The translations under genes and the position numbers were made by a program. The notes beneath the pieces are model-generated. The model was not told where the DNA came from. It ran no database searches and saw only the letters and a list, made by a program, of their open reading frames with translations. Shown in pieces: positions 22,777 to 30,282 of a stretch of 64,000 nt of DNA. Source of the stretch: PALSA-612 sp963791225 (GTDB lineage: Bacteria > Actinomycetota > Thermoleophilia > Gaiellales > Gaiellaceae). The first letter of the stretch is position 1. Each line of letters begins with the position of its first letter. The stretch covers positions 496,001 to 560,000 of the forward strand of contig CAWBRV010000008.1 of assembly GCA_963791225.1 (NCBI GenBank). Direction: 5' to 3'.

Positions 22777-25230
22777 CCGGGCCACCGGTACCAGCCGCCG
22801 GAGCCGGCGGAGCTCGGCCGGAAGGTAGAAGCCGAGCGGAATGAGCACGAACGGGAAGACGAGCACGAGCAGGATCGCGACCGCGAGCGGCACGTGGAGC
22901 GCGGAGCCGACGAGGTTCAAGCCGACGGCGACCGCGGTCGCCGTGAGGACGCGCCGCCACTGGTACGGCACGTAGTAGACCTCCTGCGAGTAGACCACCA
23001 TGCCGAGGAACAGCGCCACGTACGCCGCCGCGGTGGCGATCGCGGCGCCCATCATCCCGTACGGCGGGATCAGGAGGACGTTCAGCCCGATGTTGACTGC
23101 CGCCGCGAGCCCGGCGATCACCCAGTTCCACTGCGTCTTCCGCGCTCGACCGGATCCGATCGCCATCACCGTGTAGGCGATGTAGGCGGCGCCGCCGAAC
23201 GAGAGCAGGGGAACGGCCTCCGAGGCGCGCTGGAAGCTGGGGTTGCGTGCCAGCAGGTGCACGATCCAGGGCGCGAGCAGGCCGAATCCGAGCGACACCC
23301 AGCAGCTCACGAAGACGACGTACGTGAGCACGTACGAATACGTGCGCCGGGCCTCGCGGTCGTCCTCGATCGAGTACGCGAACGCCGGCCAGGCGGTACG
23401 GAACGCGATCATCAGGAAGACGATCGCCGAGGAGACGCGCACGGCCACGGAATAGACACCGACCTCGCCCTGGCCCTTGTAGAGCGCGATGAACAGCCGG
23501 TCGATGAAGTTGATCGCCCACAGCGCGAGCGCGGCGGGGACGAGCGGCATCCCGAACTTGTTCATCGCGCGGAAGAGCTTCCGGTCGAACTCGAGGCCGA
23601 GCTGGTAACGGCGGTAGCCGAGCAGCACGAAGTAGACGCAGAGCGTCCCGATGAAGTTGCCGACCAGCACGCCGAGCGGCCCCTTGTCGAACGTGACGAC
23701 GAGCAGCACCGTCGCGCCGACGGTGATCACCACGTTCGCGAGGCTTGCGTTCACGTAGCCGACGGCGCGATCCTCCGCCCGGAACACCGCCGTGAGCTGC
23801 GCGTAGTTCATCCCGGCCCACATCCCGATCGCAGCAGCCGCCACGAGCCCCGGTTCATCCCCGATCCTGAGCAGGTTTGCGATCTGCCCTGCGAACGCGA
23901 GCGCGACGATCAGCCCCAGGGTCGCGCTGGTCATCGTGAACCAGAAGCTCGTGCGCACGACGCGGATCCGTTCTGCGTCGCTGCGCGCGTCGAAGTAGAA
24001 CCGGAAGAACGCGCTCGTGATCCCGAGCTGGAGGAGGATCGTCAGAACGGCCGTGGCCGCGACCAGCGTCTCGATCTTGCCGTAGTCGTCGGTGGACAGG
24101 TAGCTCGTGTAGAGCGGCAGGAGGAGGACGGCGAGGATGCGGGAGACGAGGCCGCCGAGGCCGTAGATCGCCGACTGCTTGCCGAGCTTGGTGATCTGGC
24201 TGAAGATCGGCAGCCCTCCCGGCTCGTGAACGCCGTCCACGGACTCGAGCGACGGCGACTCGCTCCGGACCTCCTGGTAGATCTCGATCAGCCGCTCGGC
24301 GTTCCGGTCGCCGTCGTGCACACGCTCCACGTAAGCACGGCTCTCGGCGCCGATCCGCGCCCGTTCCTCGGGCGACTCCACGAGCGGCCGCAGCGCGTCG
24401 ACGAGCGTCTCCTTGGTGGCGTGCACGAGCGGCAGTTGCACGCCGAACGCGCTCTCCGTCCGGGCGACGGCATCCTCGTGGAGCGACGTCACCACCGGCT
24501 TGCCGAGCGCCATCGCCTCGATCGCAAACAATCCGTACCAGCCCGCGTTCAGCTGGTCGACGACGATGTCGGCCCGCTCGTAGCGTCGTCGCGCCTCCGT
24601 GTGATGGAGGCCCTCGACGATCTCCAGGTCGACGTCGAGCTCGCGGCAGGCGGCGATCACGTGCTCCGTGCCCTTCCGGACGCGGTTCGACGGTGCGTGG
24701 ACGACGAGGGGGCGGTCACGCCCGCTCGGATCCACCGGCCGGAACTCCTGCAGGTCGATCCCCGGCGGAACGACGTATGCGTCCGGCACCCAGCGGATCG
24801 CGTCGTACGAGCCGACGATCTGCGCGTCGGCCGAGCCGCTGTACGAGAGCTCCTCGGGCGAGCGCCCGCGGATGTCGGAACCGAGGAAGTGCAGCACCGA
24901 CTTCTTGCGGAGCAACCGCAGGATCGGAAACTGGAACGACTTCGGAATCAGCGTCAGCCCGAAGTAGAAGTGGAACACGTCGGTCTTGGGCAGCAGCTGC
25001 AGGAACGCCCGCCACTGCGCGAGTTGGCGGCGGATGAAGCCGCCTTCGCGGTCGAGCGACCAGTCCGCCTCGGGATGCAGCCGGTAGCGCTCGAAGACCA
25101 CGAGCTTCGCGTCGACGCCCAGCCGTCGAAGTGCCTCGACGTTCTGCCACGGCACGCCGGCCGTGTTGACGGGACAGTGAACGACGCGGAGGGGCTTCCC
25201 TTCCCTCCCTTTGCGGCTCAGGCGTCCCAC
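22774..25230 (-). CDS. Fusion protein: GT4-type glycosyltransferase + Wzx/MATE-type polysaccharide flippase
   Basis: 818 residues. Residues 1 to about 330 form a GT-B glycosyltransferase: PLRVVHCPVNTAGVPWQNVE, the donor-site region HAPSNRVRKGTEHVIAACRE and the sugar-nucleotide motif GLFAIEAMALGKPVVTS, ending with a helix that runs into IEIYQEVR. A polar linker (SESPSLESVDGVHEPGG) leads at about residue 350 into a membrane protein of about 14 helices, starting QITKLGKQSAIYGLGGLVSR. It has the layout of polysaccharide flippases (RFYFDARSDAERIRVVRTSF, FGMPLVPAALALWAINFIDR). Each half has the size of a complete protein, so one chain may both add a sugar and move the lipid-linked product. GTG 25230 overlaps the ATP-grasp gene by 13 bases. 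Last large gene of the minus-strand glycan cluster. Confidence 0.88.
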   Translation of the reverse strand: MGRLSRKGREGKPLRVVHCPVNTAGVPWQNVEALRRLGVDAKLVVFERYRLHPEADWSLDREGGFIRRQLAQWRAFLQLLPKTDVFHFYFGLTLIPKSFQFPILRLLRKKSVLHFLGSDIRGRSPEELSYSGSADAQIVGSYDAIRWVPDAYVVPPGIDLQEFRPVDPSGRDRPLVVHAPSNRVRKGTEHVIAACRELDVDLEIVEGLHHTEARRRYERADIVVDQLNAGWYGLFAIEAMALGKPVVTSLHEDAVARTESAFGVQLPLVHATKETLVDALRPLVESPEERARIGAESRAYVERVHDGDRNAERLIEIYQEVRSESPSLESVDGVHEPGGLPIFSQITKLGKQSAIYGLGGLVSRILAVLLLPLYTSYLSTDDYGKIETLVAATAVLTILLQLGITSAFFRFYFDARSDAERIRVVRTSFWFTMTSATLGLIVALAFAGQIANLLRIGDEPGLVAAAAIGMWAGMNYAQLTAVFRAEDRAVGYVNASLANVVITVGATVLLVVTFDKGPLGVLVGNFIGTLCVYFVLLGYRRYQLGLEFDRKLFRAMNKFGMPLVPAALALWAINFIDRLFIALYKGQGEVGVYSVAVRVSSAIVFLMIAFRTAWPAFAYSIEDDREARRTYSYVLTYVVFVSCWVSLGFGLLAPWIVHLLARNPSFQRASEAVPLLSFGGAAYIAYTVMAIGSGRARKTQWNWVIAGLAAAVNIGLNVLLIPPYGMMGAAIATAAAYVALFLGMVVYSQEVYYVPYQWRRVLTATAVAVGLNLVGSALHVPLAVAILLVLVFPFVLIPLGFYLPAELRRLRRLVPVAR

Positions 25231-26252
25231 TCGACCTGGTCGAAATAGCGCAGCGCCCGCCGGCTCGGGCGGATCATCGCGGCCAGGGCGGCGAGCTCGT
25301 CGGGCGCGATCTCGCCGAGCGCGTGCTTGACGCCGAGCCAGGGCAGGTTGAGGTCCTCCTGGTAGACGATCGTCGAGATCCTCGGGTTTATCTCGATCAC
25401 ATGCTCGCCGACGAGCTGGATGTTGAAGAAGTGGTCGAGGTCGAGCTCGGCCACGATCCTCGTGGCGACGTCGACGAGGGTGGGGTCGTCGACCGTCTCG
25501 AAATACATCGCGAGCCCGGCGCGCATCGCCTCGCGCGTCTTCGGGTGGCCGAGCAGGATGCGACCGCCGGACGCGATCCCGTCGATCGTGCGCTCCTTCC
25601 CGGTGGTGAGCTCCATGACCAGGAGCTCGGTGTCGTCCCCGGGGCCGAGCACGTCGAGCAGGTCCTCGAGCCGCATCGACTCGGCGACACCGGGCCGGTT
25701 GGTCAGGAGCTGCTCGCGGCGGTCGGCCGACGCGGACAGGATCCGGAACCCGCGCGAGCCCGACGAGAACACGGGCTTCAGCGCCAGCTCGCGGTCCGGA
25801 TAGCCGAGGGCGTGTGCCGCCTCGGTGATCCCTTCGATGCCGTGGACGCGCCGCCAGGCGGGGCCTCGCACGCCGATCGCATCCAGCATCGCGTAGCTCT
25901 CCGCCTTGTCGTTCGACCGCCTGACCGCCTCCGGCGAGGCGACGAGCACGGCCACGCCTTCGCCGGCGAATTGCTCCCTGGCCGCGGCAAGCCCCGGGAG
26001 GTCGAAGGACGACTGCGGCAGGACCGCCGTCGCGCCCTCGTGACGGGCCACGTCGAGGACGGCGTCGGCGAAGCCGGGGTCGGAGCCGCGCGGGACGACG
26101 TGGAACGCGTCGCAGAGATGGCGGCCGATGCTCCGCTCGGACATGTCCGTCCCGACGAGCCGCACGTCGCGCTCGCCGTTCTCCCGAAGGGCGCGCAAGA
26201 GGGCCGCCGTTCCGGGCGCCCCGGACGCCGTCACGACGACGGTCAGCGTCAC
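25218..26252 (-). CDS. ATP-grasp ligase (carbamoyl-phosphate synthase-like)
   Basis: 344 residues. An N-terminal pre-ATP-grasp domain (LTVVVTASGAPGTAALLRAL) is followed by the ATP-grasp domain: RSNDKAESYAMLDAIGV, ELALKPVFSSGSRGFRIL (ATP-binding Lys) and FFNIQLVGEHVIEINPRIST (Mg-binding Glu/Asn). This type joins a carboxylate to an amine or other nucleophile through an acyl phosphate. GTG 26252 overlaps the methyltransferase stop (GTGA); an open frame farther upstream is only a shadow of that gene. Inside a glycan cluster, amidation or aminoacylation of a sugar or uronic acid is plausible; the substrate is unknown. It is not close to the other two ATP-grasp proteins at 28.5 and 41.8 kb. Confidence 0.85.
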   Translation of the reverse strand: MTLTVVVTASGAPGTAALLRALRENGERDVRLVGTDMSERSIGRHLCDAFHVVPRGSDPGFADAVLDVARHEGATAVLPQSSFDLPGLAAAREQFAGEGVAVLVASPEAVRRSNDKAESYAMLDAIGVRGPAWRRVHGIEGITEAAHALGYPDRELALKPVFSSGSRGFRILSASADRREQLLTNRPGVAESMRLEDLLDVLGPGDDTELLVMELTTGKERTIDGIASGGRILLGHPKTREAMRAGLAMYFETVDDPTLVDVATRIVAELDLDHFFNIQLVGEHVIEINPRISTIVYQEDLNLPWLGVKHALGEIAPDELAALAAMIRPSRRALRYFDQVEWDA

Positions 26253-27007
26253 TTGACGATCAGTGCGAGCTTGGGGCCGATCTCGATCGGCTCGCTGCCT
26301 CGCGCGGAGGCGAAGGTCGCGAACGCGTCGTTGACGGTCACGTCGTCCGCCGCGAGCACGCCGCCGTCCCGCAGCGCCCCCCAAGCGGCCTCGAACTCGA
26401 AGCGCATGCACGCTTCGGAGTGCTCGCTGTCGTGCATGAAGAAGTCGATCGTCCCGAGCCGGTCGAGCAGCGCGGGCAACACGTCCTGGCTGCGGCCGAG
26501 GACGAGGTGCCAGCGCTCGCGCAGCCGGGCCGGGACCATCCAGCCGGGCTCCTCGCCTGCGGGGACGACCGCGCCGCCCTTGCCGTCCCAGAACGTGCCC
26601 GGCGCGTAGTCCTCGCCGGCGATCTCGGGGAGGTCGATCGAGTGCAGCTCGCCGCTTCCGTTCTCCGCGAGCGCGAGCAGCAGGAAGGCCGTGGAAACGC
26701 CGTTGCAGACGCCGGTCTCGACCGCGATCGCCGGTCGCAGCTTGCGGAGCACCGCGTACAGGCGCAGGCCCTCGCCGTACCCGTCGCGGCCGGTGGCGCG
26801 GCCGGTGTTGTAGCGGTGGCCGCGCGTCTCGCCCTGCACCGTGCTCCAGAAGCGCGCCGCCTGTTCCTCGAGGTGGTCGACGAGGCCGCTCGCCTGGATC
26901 TCGCGCTCGGCGGCCGCGAGCCCGCCGGGATCGCCGAGGAAGCGCTCGGTCAGCTCACGGTCGAGGCGCCGATCGAGCGGCTTCTCCGAGGTCAGCACGC
27001 GGCTCAT
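26249..27007 (-). CDS. Class I SAM-dependent methyltransferase (Methyltransf_24-like)
   Basis: 252 residues. The SAM-binding core is RPAIAVETGVCNGVSTAFLL followed by GSGELHSIDLPE; the acidic metal/catalytic region is GTIDFFMHDSEHSEACMRFE and GGVLAADDVTVNDAFATF. This is the pattern of O-methyltransferases of the Methyltransf_24 group, often found in glycan and antibiotic clusters. ATG 27007 overlaps a TACGAT hexamer; GTG three codons later would lie seven bases after that hexamer and is an alternative start. It is the first of three overlapping genes running to 22774. Confidence 0.8.
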   Translation of the reverse strand: MSRVLTSEKPLDRRLDRELTERFLGDPGGLAAAEREIQASGLVDHLEEQAARFWSTVQGETRGHRYNTGRATGRDGYGEGLRLYAVLRKLRPAIAVETGVCNGVSTAFLLLALAENGSGELHSIDLPEIAGEDYAPGTFWDGKGGAVVPAGEEPGWMVPARLRERWHLVLGRSQDVLPALLDRLGTIDFFMHDSEHSEACMRFEFEAAWGALRDGGVLAADDVTVNDAFATFASARGSEPIEIGPKLALIVK

Positions 27008-27065
27008 CGTAGCCCCGTCCCTGGCGGCGAGTCGCGCCAGCGGCGGCTCGAGTGGCGGACATGCC

Positions 27066-27080
27066 CGGTGTCAGACACCG
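27066..27080. repeat. Short perfect palindrome CGGTGTC-A-GACACCG
   Basis: Seven-base arms around a single A, in the 124-base gap between the deacetylase-like and methyltransferase genes. A related element, GTGCCTGACAC, lies at 49003-49013, also intergenic. Short palindromes of the form GGTGTCNGACACC occur as dispersed elements in other bacterial genomes; here only two are seen. The rest of the gap shows nothing recognisable. Confidence 0.5.
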
Positions 27081-27131
27081 CCGCTAGGCGAGGGCCTGCG
27101 CCGATGTGGCCGGGGCGGTCAGGCCGGTCTG

Positions 27132-27773
27132 TCAGCCGAGGTCGATGCGGTCGGCTTCGAGTTGCTCGATGCGCAGCTCGCGCTCCGCGTCGAGCATCGC
27201 CAGCATCGTCTCGCGCATCGTCTCACCCGGATAGACCCAGATCTCCGGATGGACGAGCAGCTGGAGCCACGCGAAGTCGCCGCGGGCGAGCGCCTCGTGC
27301 GGGCAGCCGTGGCGCCAGTGCTGGTTCGAGTCGGAGCGGTAGTGCTCGGGGTCGAAGAAGCCGGCCTGCATCGCGTTCGCGAACCCCTCGACCGGGGCGG
27401 TCAGGTAGTCCGGGTCCGGGTTGTGCCAGGCGAGCACGGGATCGAAGCGGCCGTCGTGCTCCGCGTCCGGATAGACGGCGTGCAGCCCGACCCGGTGGCC
27501 GAGTCGCCGCAGCCGCTCGATCGCCGCGACGCCGGAGGGCGACTCGAGGTTGTAGAACTCGCTGCGCGTCATCAGGAAGTAGGTGGCCGGCGCCTGCAAC
27601 TCGGCCTCCAGCTCGGCCAGCGCGAGCGCCGCCTCGAGCGACAGGTCGACGTCGTGGCGGAGGAGAAGGTCGCCTGCGGCCGGCGCCGCGTCGAAGAACG
27701 CGAACCGGTAGCCGCCCGCACGAGCCCCCGCGATCAGCTCGCGATAGTGCTCGAGGTCGAAGGTACAGCTCAT
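27132..27773 (-). CDS. Polysaccharide deacetylase-like (NodB-fold) protein
   Basis: 213 residues. LLLRHDVDLSLEAALALAEL (His 40, Asp 41, Asp 43) is the NodB motif 1. APATYFLMTRSEFYNLESPS and IERLRRLGHRVGLHAVYPD (the usual glycine-histidine of motif 2) complete the partial TIM-barrel fold. Such enzymes remove N- or O-acetyl groups from glycans. The WLQLLVHPEIWVYPGETMRE region gives a late histidine. ATG 27773 overlaps the stop of the methyltransferase upstream (ATGA), so the pair is translated together. The target is probably the glycan made by this cluster. Confidence 0.78.
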   Translation of the reverse strand: MSCTFDLEHYRELIAGARAGGYRFAFFDAAPAAGDLLLRHDVDLSLEAALALAELEAELQAPATYFLMTRSEFYNLESPSGVAAIERLRRLGHRVGLHAVYPDAEHDGRFDPVLAWHNPDPDYLTAPVEGFANAMQAGFFDPEHYRSDSNQHWRHGCPHEALARGDFAWLQLLVHPEIWVYPGETMRETMLAMLDAERELRIEQLEADRIDLG

Positions 27774-28393
27774 CGCCGGGCCAGTATCCACTGGAACTCG
27801 ACGCTCCCCTCGGGCTCGACGAACGTCACGACCTCGTCGCGCAGGATCGCCAGCCCCGCCGCCTCGACGAGGCGTGTGTTCTCCGCGGGCTCGAAGCCGG
27901 CGAAGAACGTCTCGGCACCGAGCCACTCGCCGGTCCAGCCCGGGTTGTCGTCGGTCCCGAACGCGTTCATGGCCAGCCCGCCGGGCCGCAGCCAGCCCCT
28001 GATGCGGCCGAGCAGCCCCCCCAGGCGCTCGCGCGGCACGTGGTTGAAGACGTAGAACGAGCAGACCGCGTCGAACGACTCCTCGGGAAGCTCCAGCTCG
28101 AGCAGGTCCGCTTGGACGAGTTCGATGCCGGGCACGCTCTCCCGCGCGCGTCGGATCTGCTCTGCCGAAACGTCGACGCCCGTGACGTCGAAGCGCTCCG
28201 CGAGCAGCGTCGTCTCGGCGGACCCCGCGCCGCAGCCGAGCTCGAGCACGCGCGCGCCCGGCGCGAGTCGGGCGGCGAGATCCTTCGCCCACTCCCCGCG
28301 CGGATCGCCGTCGATCCGTTCGCGCCAGCCGGCAAACCGGTCGGCGATCCGGTCGTAGCCGCGGGCGACGATCTCGACGCGCGGGTCGCTCAT
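27770..28393 (-). CDS. Class I SAM-dependent methyltransferase
   Basis: 207 residues. Motif I is ARVLELGCGAGSAETTLLAE (about 48-67), then FDVTGVDVSAEQIRRARES, LVQADLLELELPEESFDAVC and the post-motif VFNHVPRERLGGLLGRIRGW with PGGLAMNAFGTDDN. A small-molecule or sugar methyltransferase of the Methyltransf_11/25 type. Its stop overlaps the deacetylase-like gene. Upstream is a hairpin (28404-28424) that separates it from the ATP-grasp gene at 28458. Confidence 0.85.
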   Translation of the reverse strand: MSDPRVEIVARGYDRIADRFAGWRERIDGDPRGEWAKDLAARLAPGARVLELGCGAGSAETTLLAERFDVTGVDVSAEQIRRARESVPGIELVQADLLELELPEESFDAVCSFYVFNHVPRERLGGLLGRIRGWLRPGGLAMNAFGTDDNPGWTGEWLGAETFFAGFEPAENTRLVEAAGLAILRDEVVTFVEPEGSVEFQWILARR

Positions 28394-28403
28394 CCCCGCT
28401 CCC

Positions 28404-28424
28404 GGCGCCGGCCAAGCCGGCGCC
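28404..28424. repeat. GC-rich perfect hairpin between ATP-grasp and methyltransferase genes
   Basis: Nine-base arms GGCGCCGGC and GCCGGCGCC around CAA, in the 64-base gap on the minus strand. No T-tract follows in either direction, so it is either a U-less terminator, an attenuator or an mRNA-processing barrier that could lower expression of the genes downstream of the ATP-grasp gene. Confidence 0.55.
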
Positions 28425-28457
28425 TCCGCTCATCGGTGAGCTCCGTCGAGCCCACGC

Positions 28458-29663
28458 TCACTCGACCTCCACGTCGATCAGCGCGGCGGCGGCGTCGGCC
28501 CGCGCGATTGCCTCGTCGCGCGTGTCGCCGATCGCGATCACGTAGCCCCGCCGGTCGCCGTCGACCCGCGCAGGGCGGATCGTCTCGCCCGAGACGAGAT
28601 ACGAGTCGCCGCCGACGACGCCCGGCTCGGCGAACGCGTGCTCGATTCCGTTCACCGAGCGCACGACTCCGACCGGGAGCGGGCCAGGCCCCGCGGTCAG
28701 GAAGCGGATCGCGAGCGGCTGGCGCGCGCGGGGCCGCAGGAGCGCGTCCGAGACGGGTTCGCCGAGCGCCTGCCTGAGCGCGATCTCGACGAGGTCGACG
28801 CCGATCCCGAGCCGTGCCACCTCGTCCATCAGCCCGGCCGGCACGCGCGCCGCGATCTCGACGAGCAGGACGCCTTCGGCCGAGACGAGGAGCTGTGGAT
28901 ACGCGACGGAGTCGACGAGCGCGATCGCCTCGACGGCTGCCGTCGCGACGCGCTCCGCCTCGGCAGCCGTGTCTGCGTCGAGCGCAGCCGGGTAGAGATG
29001 CGCGAGGCAGACGCCGAATCCGTCGCCGTCCGGGCGCATCCGGTCGGAGAGCGTGAGCACGGACACCCGGCCGCCGCGGGCGACCGCGAGGCAGTTCACC
29101 TCGGCACCGTCGTGGAAGCCCTCGAGGATCGCGTCGCCGCCCGTGGACTCCTCCAGCGCGGCCGCGAGCGCCGCCTCCAGCTCTGCGGTCGAGCGGACGA
29201 GCGTGAGCCCGCGCTGGCCGGCCGAGTCGGCCGGCTTGAGCACGGCAGGCAGGCCGATCTCTTCGATCGCCGCACGAGCGTCGTCGAGATTCCGCACCGC
29301 GGCGAAGCGAGGCTGTGGGACGCGCGCCTCCGCGAGCCGTCTGCGCATCGCCACCTTGTTCGTCGCGAGCCGCGCCGTCTCGATGCCGATCCCCGGCAGG
29401 CCGAGCTCCTCGGCGATCCGAGCTGCGACGGGCACGGCCCGGTCGGACGCGACGGTGAGTACGCCGTCGGGCGCGATCCGCCTCGCTGCTTCGACCGCCG
29501 CGGGCACGTCCGAGAAGTCCACCGTCTCCGCCACGTCGGCCTGTTCGAAGCCGGGCGCGGCAGCGTTCCGGTCGATCGCGGCGACGCGGAGCCCGAGCTC
29601 GTGCGCCCGTGCGAGAGCACGGCGCTGATGCCGTCCGGCACCGACGAAGAGCACCGTCTTCAT
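28458..29663 (-). CDS. ATP-grasp carboxylate-amine ligase, paralogue of the protein at 41.8 kb
   Basis: 401 residues. The pre-ATP-grasp domain is MKTVLFVGAGRHQRRALARA, followed by LATNKVAMRRRLAEARVPQP, LPAVLKPADSAGQRGLTLVR (ATP-binding Lys), AILEGFHDGAEVNCLAVARG and the Mg-site stretch VLLVEIAARVPAGLMDEVAR. It has the PurK/biotin-carboxylase-like plan, including the C-terminal EAIARADAAAALI helix. The domain order and many motifs, such as the C-terminal GDTRDEAIARAD versus GDSRKQAVARAD, are shared with the plus-strand protein at 41795, so they are paralogues. The product is unknown; within glycan genes, ligation of an amino acid to a sugar acid is one option. A TAGCAT hexamer lies ten bases upstream of the ATG. 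Confidence 0.85.
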   Translation of the reverse strand: MKTVLFVGAGRHQRRALARAHELGLRVAAIDRNAAAPGFEQADVAETVDFSDVPAAVEAARRIAPDGVLTVASDRAVPVAARIAEELGLPGIGIETARLATNKVAMRRRLAEARVPQPRFAAVRNLDDARAAIEEIGLPAVLKPADSAGQRGLTLVRSTAELEAALAAALEESTGGDAILEGFHDGAEVNCLAVARGGRVSVLTLSDRMRPDGDGFGVCLAHLYPAALDADTAAEAERVATAAVEAIALVDSVAYPQLLVSAEGVLLVEIAARVPAGLMDEVARLGIGVDLVEIALRQALGEPVSDALLRPRARQPLAIRFLTAGPGPLPVGVVRSVNGIEHAFAEPGVVGGDSYLVSGETIRPARVDGDRRGYVIAIGDTRDEAIARADAAAALIDVEVE

Positions 29664-29676
29664 CAGGCCGTCGATG

Positions 29677-30234
29677 CTACTTCCGCGGGGCGATCGCGTC
29701 CCGGATCAGGCCGAGCACCGGCTCCACGTCGACCGGGAAGCCCGCGCTCGTCTGCAACGCGATGCCGTCTGCGATCAGCCCGAGGAAGCGGCCGATCGCC
29801 TCCGGCGACAGGTCGGCGCGAATCTCGCCGCTCGCCTGCAGCTTCTCCAGATGCTCGCGGGCGCTCTGGTCCTCGTCGGGCGTCCGGTTCTTCCAGCGCT
29901 CGCGAAGCTCGGGGTCGGTGCGGAGATGGCGCGCATGCTCGAGGTAGACGCCGAGCCAATCGGGATTCTCCTCGGCGATCACCCGAAGGAGCGCCTCGAA
30001 TCCGCGCTCCCTCCAGATCTCCAGCGCCTCCGCCTGCTGCGCCGAAGCGAGCGCGTAGAAGATCTCGTACTTGCTCGGGTAGTAGTTGAAGATCGCGCCG
30101 CGCGAGAGCCCGATCTCCTCCTCCAGCTTCACGACTGTCGCGCCCTCGTAGCCGTACCGCGAAAACGCCCTGCGGGCACCGTCGAGGATCTGCTGTCGCC
30201 TCGCCTCGAGATGGGCCTCGGATCGTTTAGGCAC
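29677..30234 (-). CDS. TetR-family regulator, divergent from MFS transporter 1
   Basis: 185 residues. The N-terminal helix-turn-helix region is RQQILDGARRAFSRYGYEGA then TVVKLEEEIGLSRGAIFNYY, standard for TetR. The remainder is the helical ligand-binding domain, with the typical ending LGLIADGIALQTSAGFPVDV. The GTG start lies six bases after a TAAAAT hexamer. The 48-base region shared with the divergent MFS gene holds one palindrome placed between both -10 boxes, so the protein probably represses itself and the transporter until a transported compound binds. Confidence 0.92.
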   Translation of the reverse strand: MPKRSEAHLEARRQQILDGARRAFSRYGYEGATVVKLEEEIGLSRGAIFNYYPSKYEIFYALASAQQAEALEIWRERGFEALLRVIAEENPDWLGVYLEHARHLRTDPELRERWKNRTPDEDQSAREHLEKLQASGEIRADLSPEAIGRFLGLIADGIALQTSAGFPVDVEPVLGLIRDAIAPRK

Positions 30235-30240
30235 GGGCAG

Positions 30241-30246
30241 ATTTTA
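30241..30246 (-). promoter_or_regulatory. -10 element TAAAAT of the first tetR gene
   Basis: On the minus strand TAAAAT is followed by CTGCCC and the GTG start: a six-base gap and hence a leaderless mRNA. Confidence 0.5.
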
Positions 30247-30247
30247 C

Positions 30248-30266
30248 AAAACCGTACAGACGTTTT
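30248..30266. promoter_or_regulatory. TetR operator AAAACCGTACAGACGTTTT in the divergent promoter
   Basis: Imperfect palindrome with arms AAAxCGT and ACGxTTT around ACAG. It fills the space between the two outward-facing -10 boxes (30241-30246 and 30271-30276), covering the -35/spacer region of both promoters, so one bound dimer could shut off both genes. Confidence 0.65.
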
Positions 30267-30270
30267 ATAT

Positions 30271-30276
30271 TATTAT
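30271..30276 (+). promoter_or_regulatory. -10 element TATTAT of MFS transporter 1
   Basis: TATTAT is followed by CGCGCG and ATG 30283, again six bases. An alternative -10, TATATT at 30266-30271, has a good -35 (TTTACA, 30243-30248) at 17 bases; either way the leader is at most a few bases. Confidence 0.55.
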
Positions 30277-30282
30277 CGCGCG

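Noticed and set aside
22489..25248. Very long open frame opposite the glycosyltransferase-flippase gene (and similar long frames opposite 30283-31503, 46292-48316, 50786-52159, 53322-54790 and 56683-58635)
   Set aside because: Their translations are Arg/Glu/His/Asp-rich, low in hydrophobic pattern and match no family; they mirror real genes in GC-rich DNA.
28404..28424. Classical rho-independent terminator
   Set aside because: The stem is perfect but no T-tract follows on either strand, so it is listed only as a hairpin.
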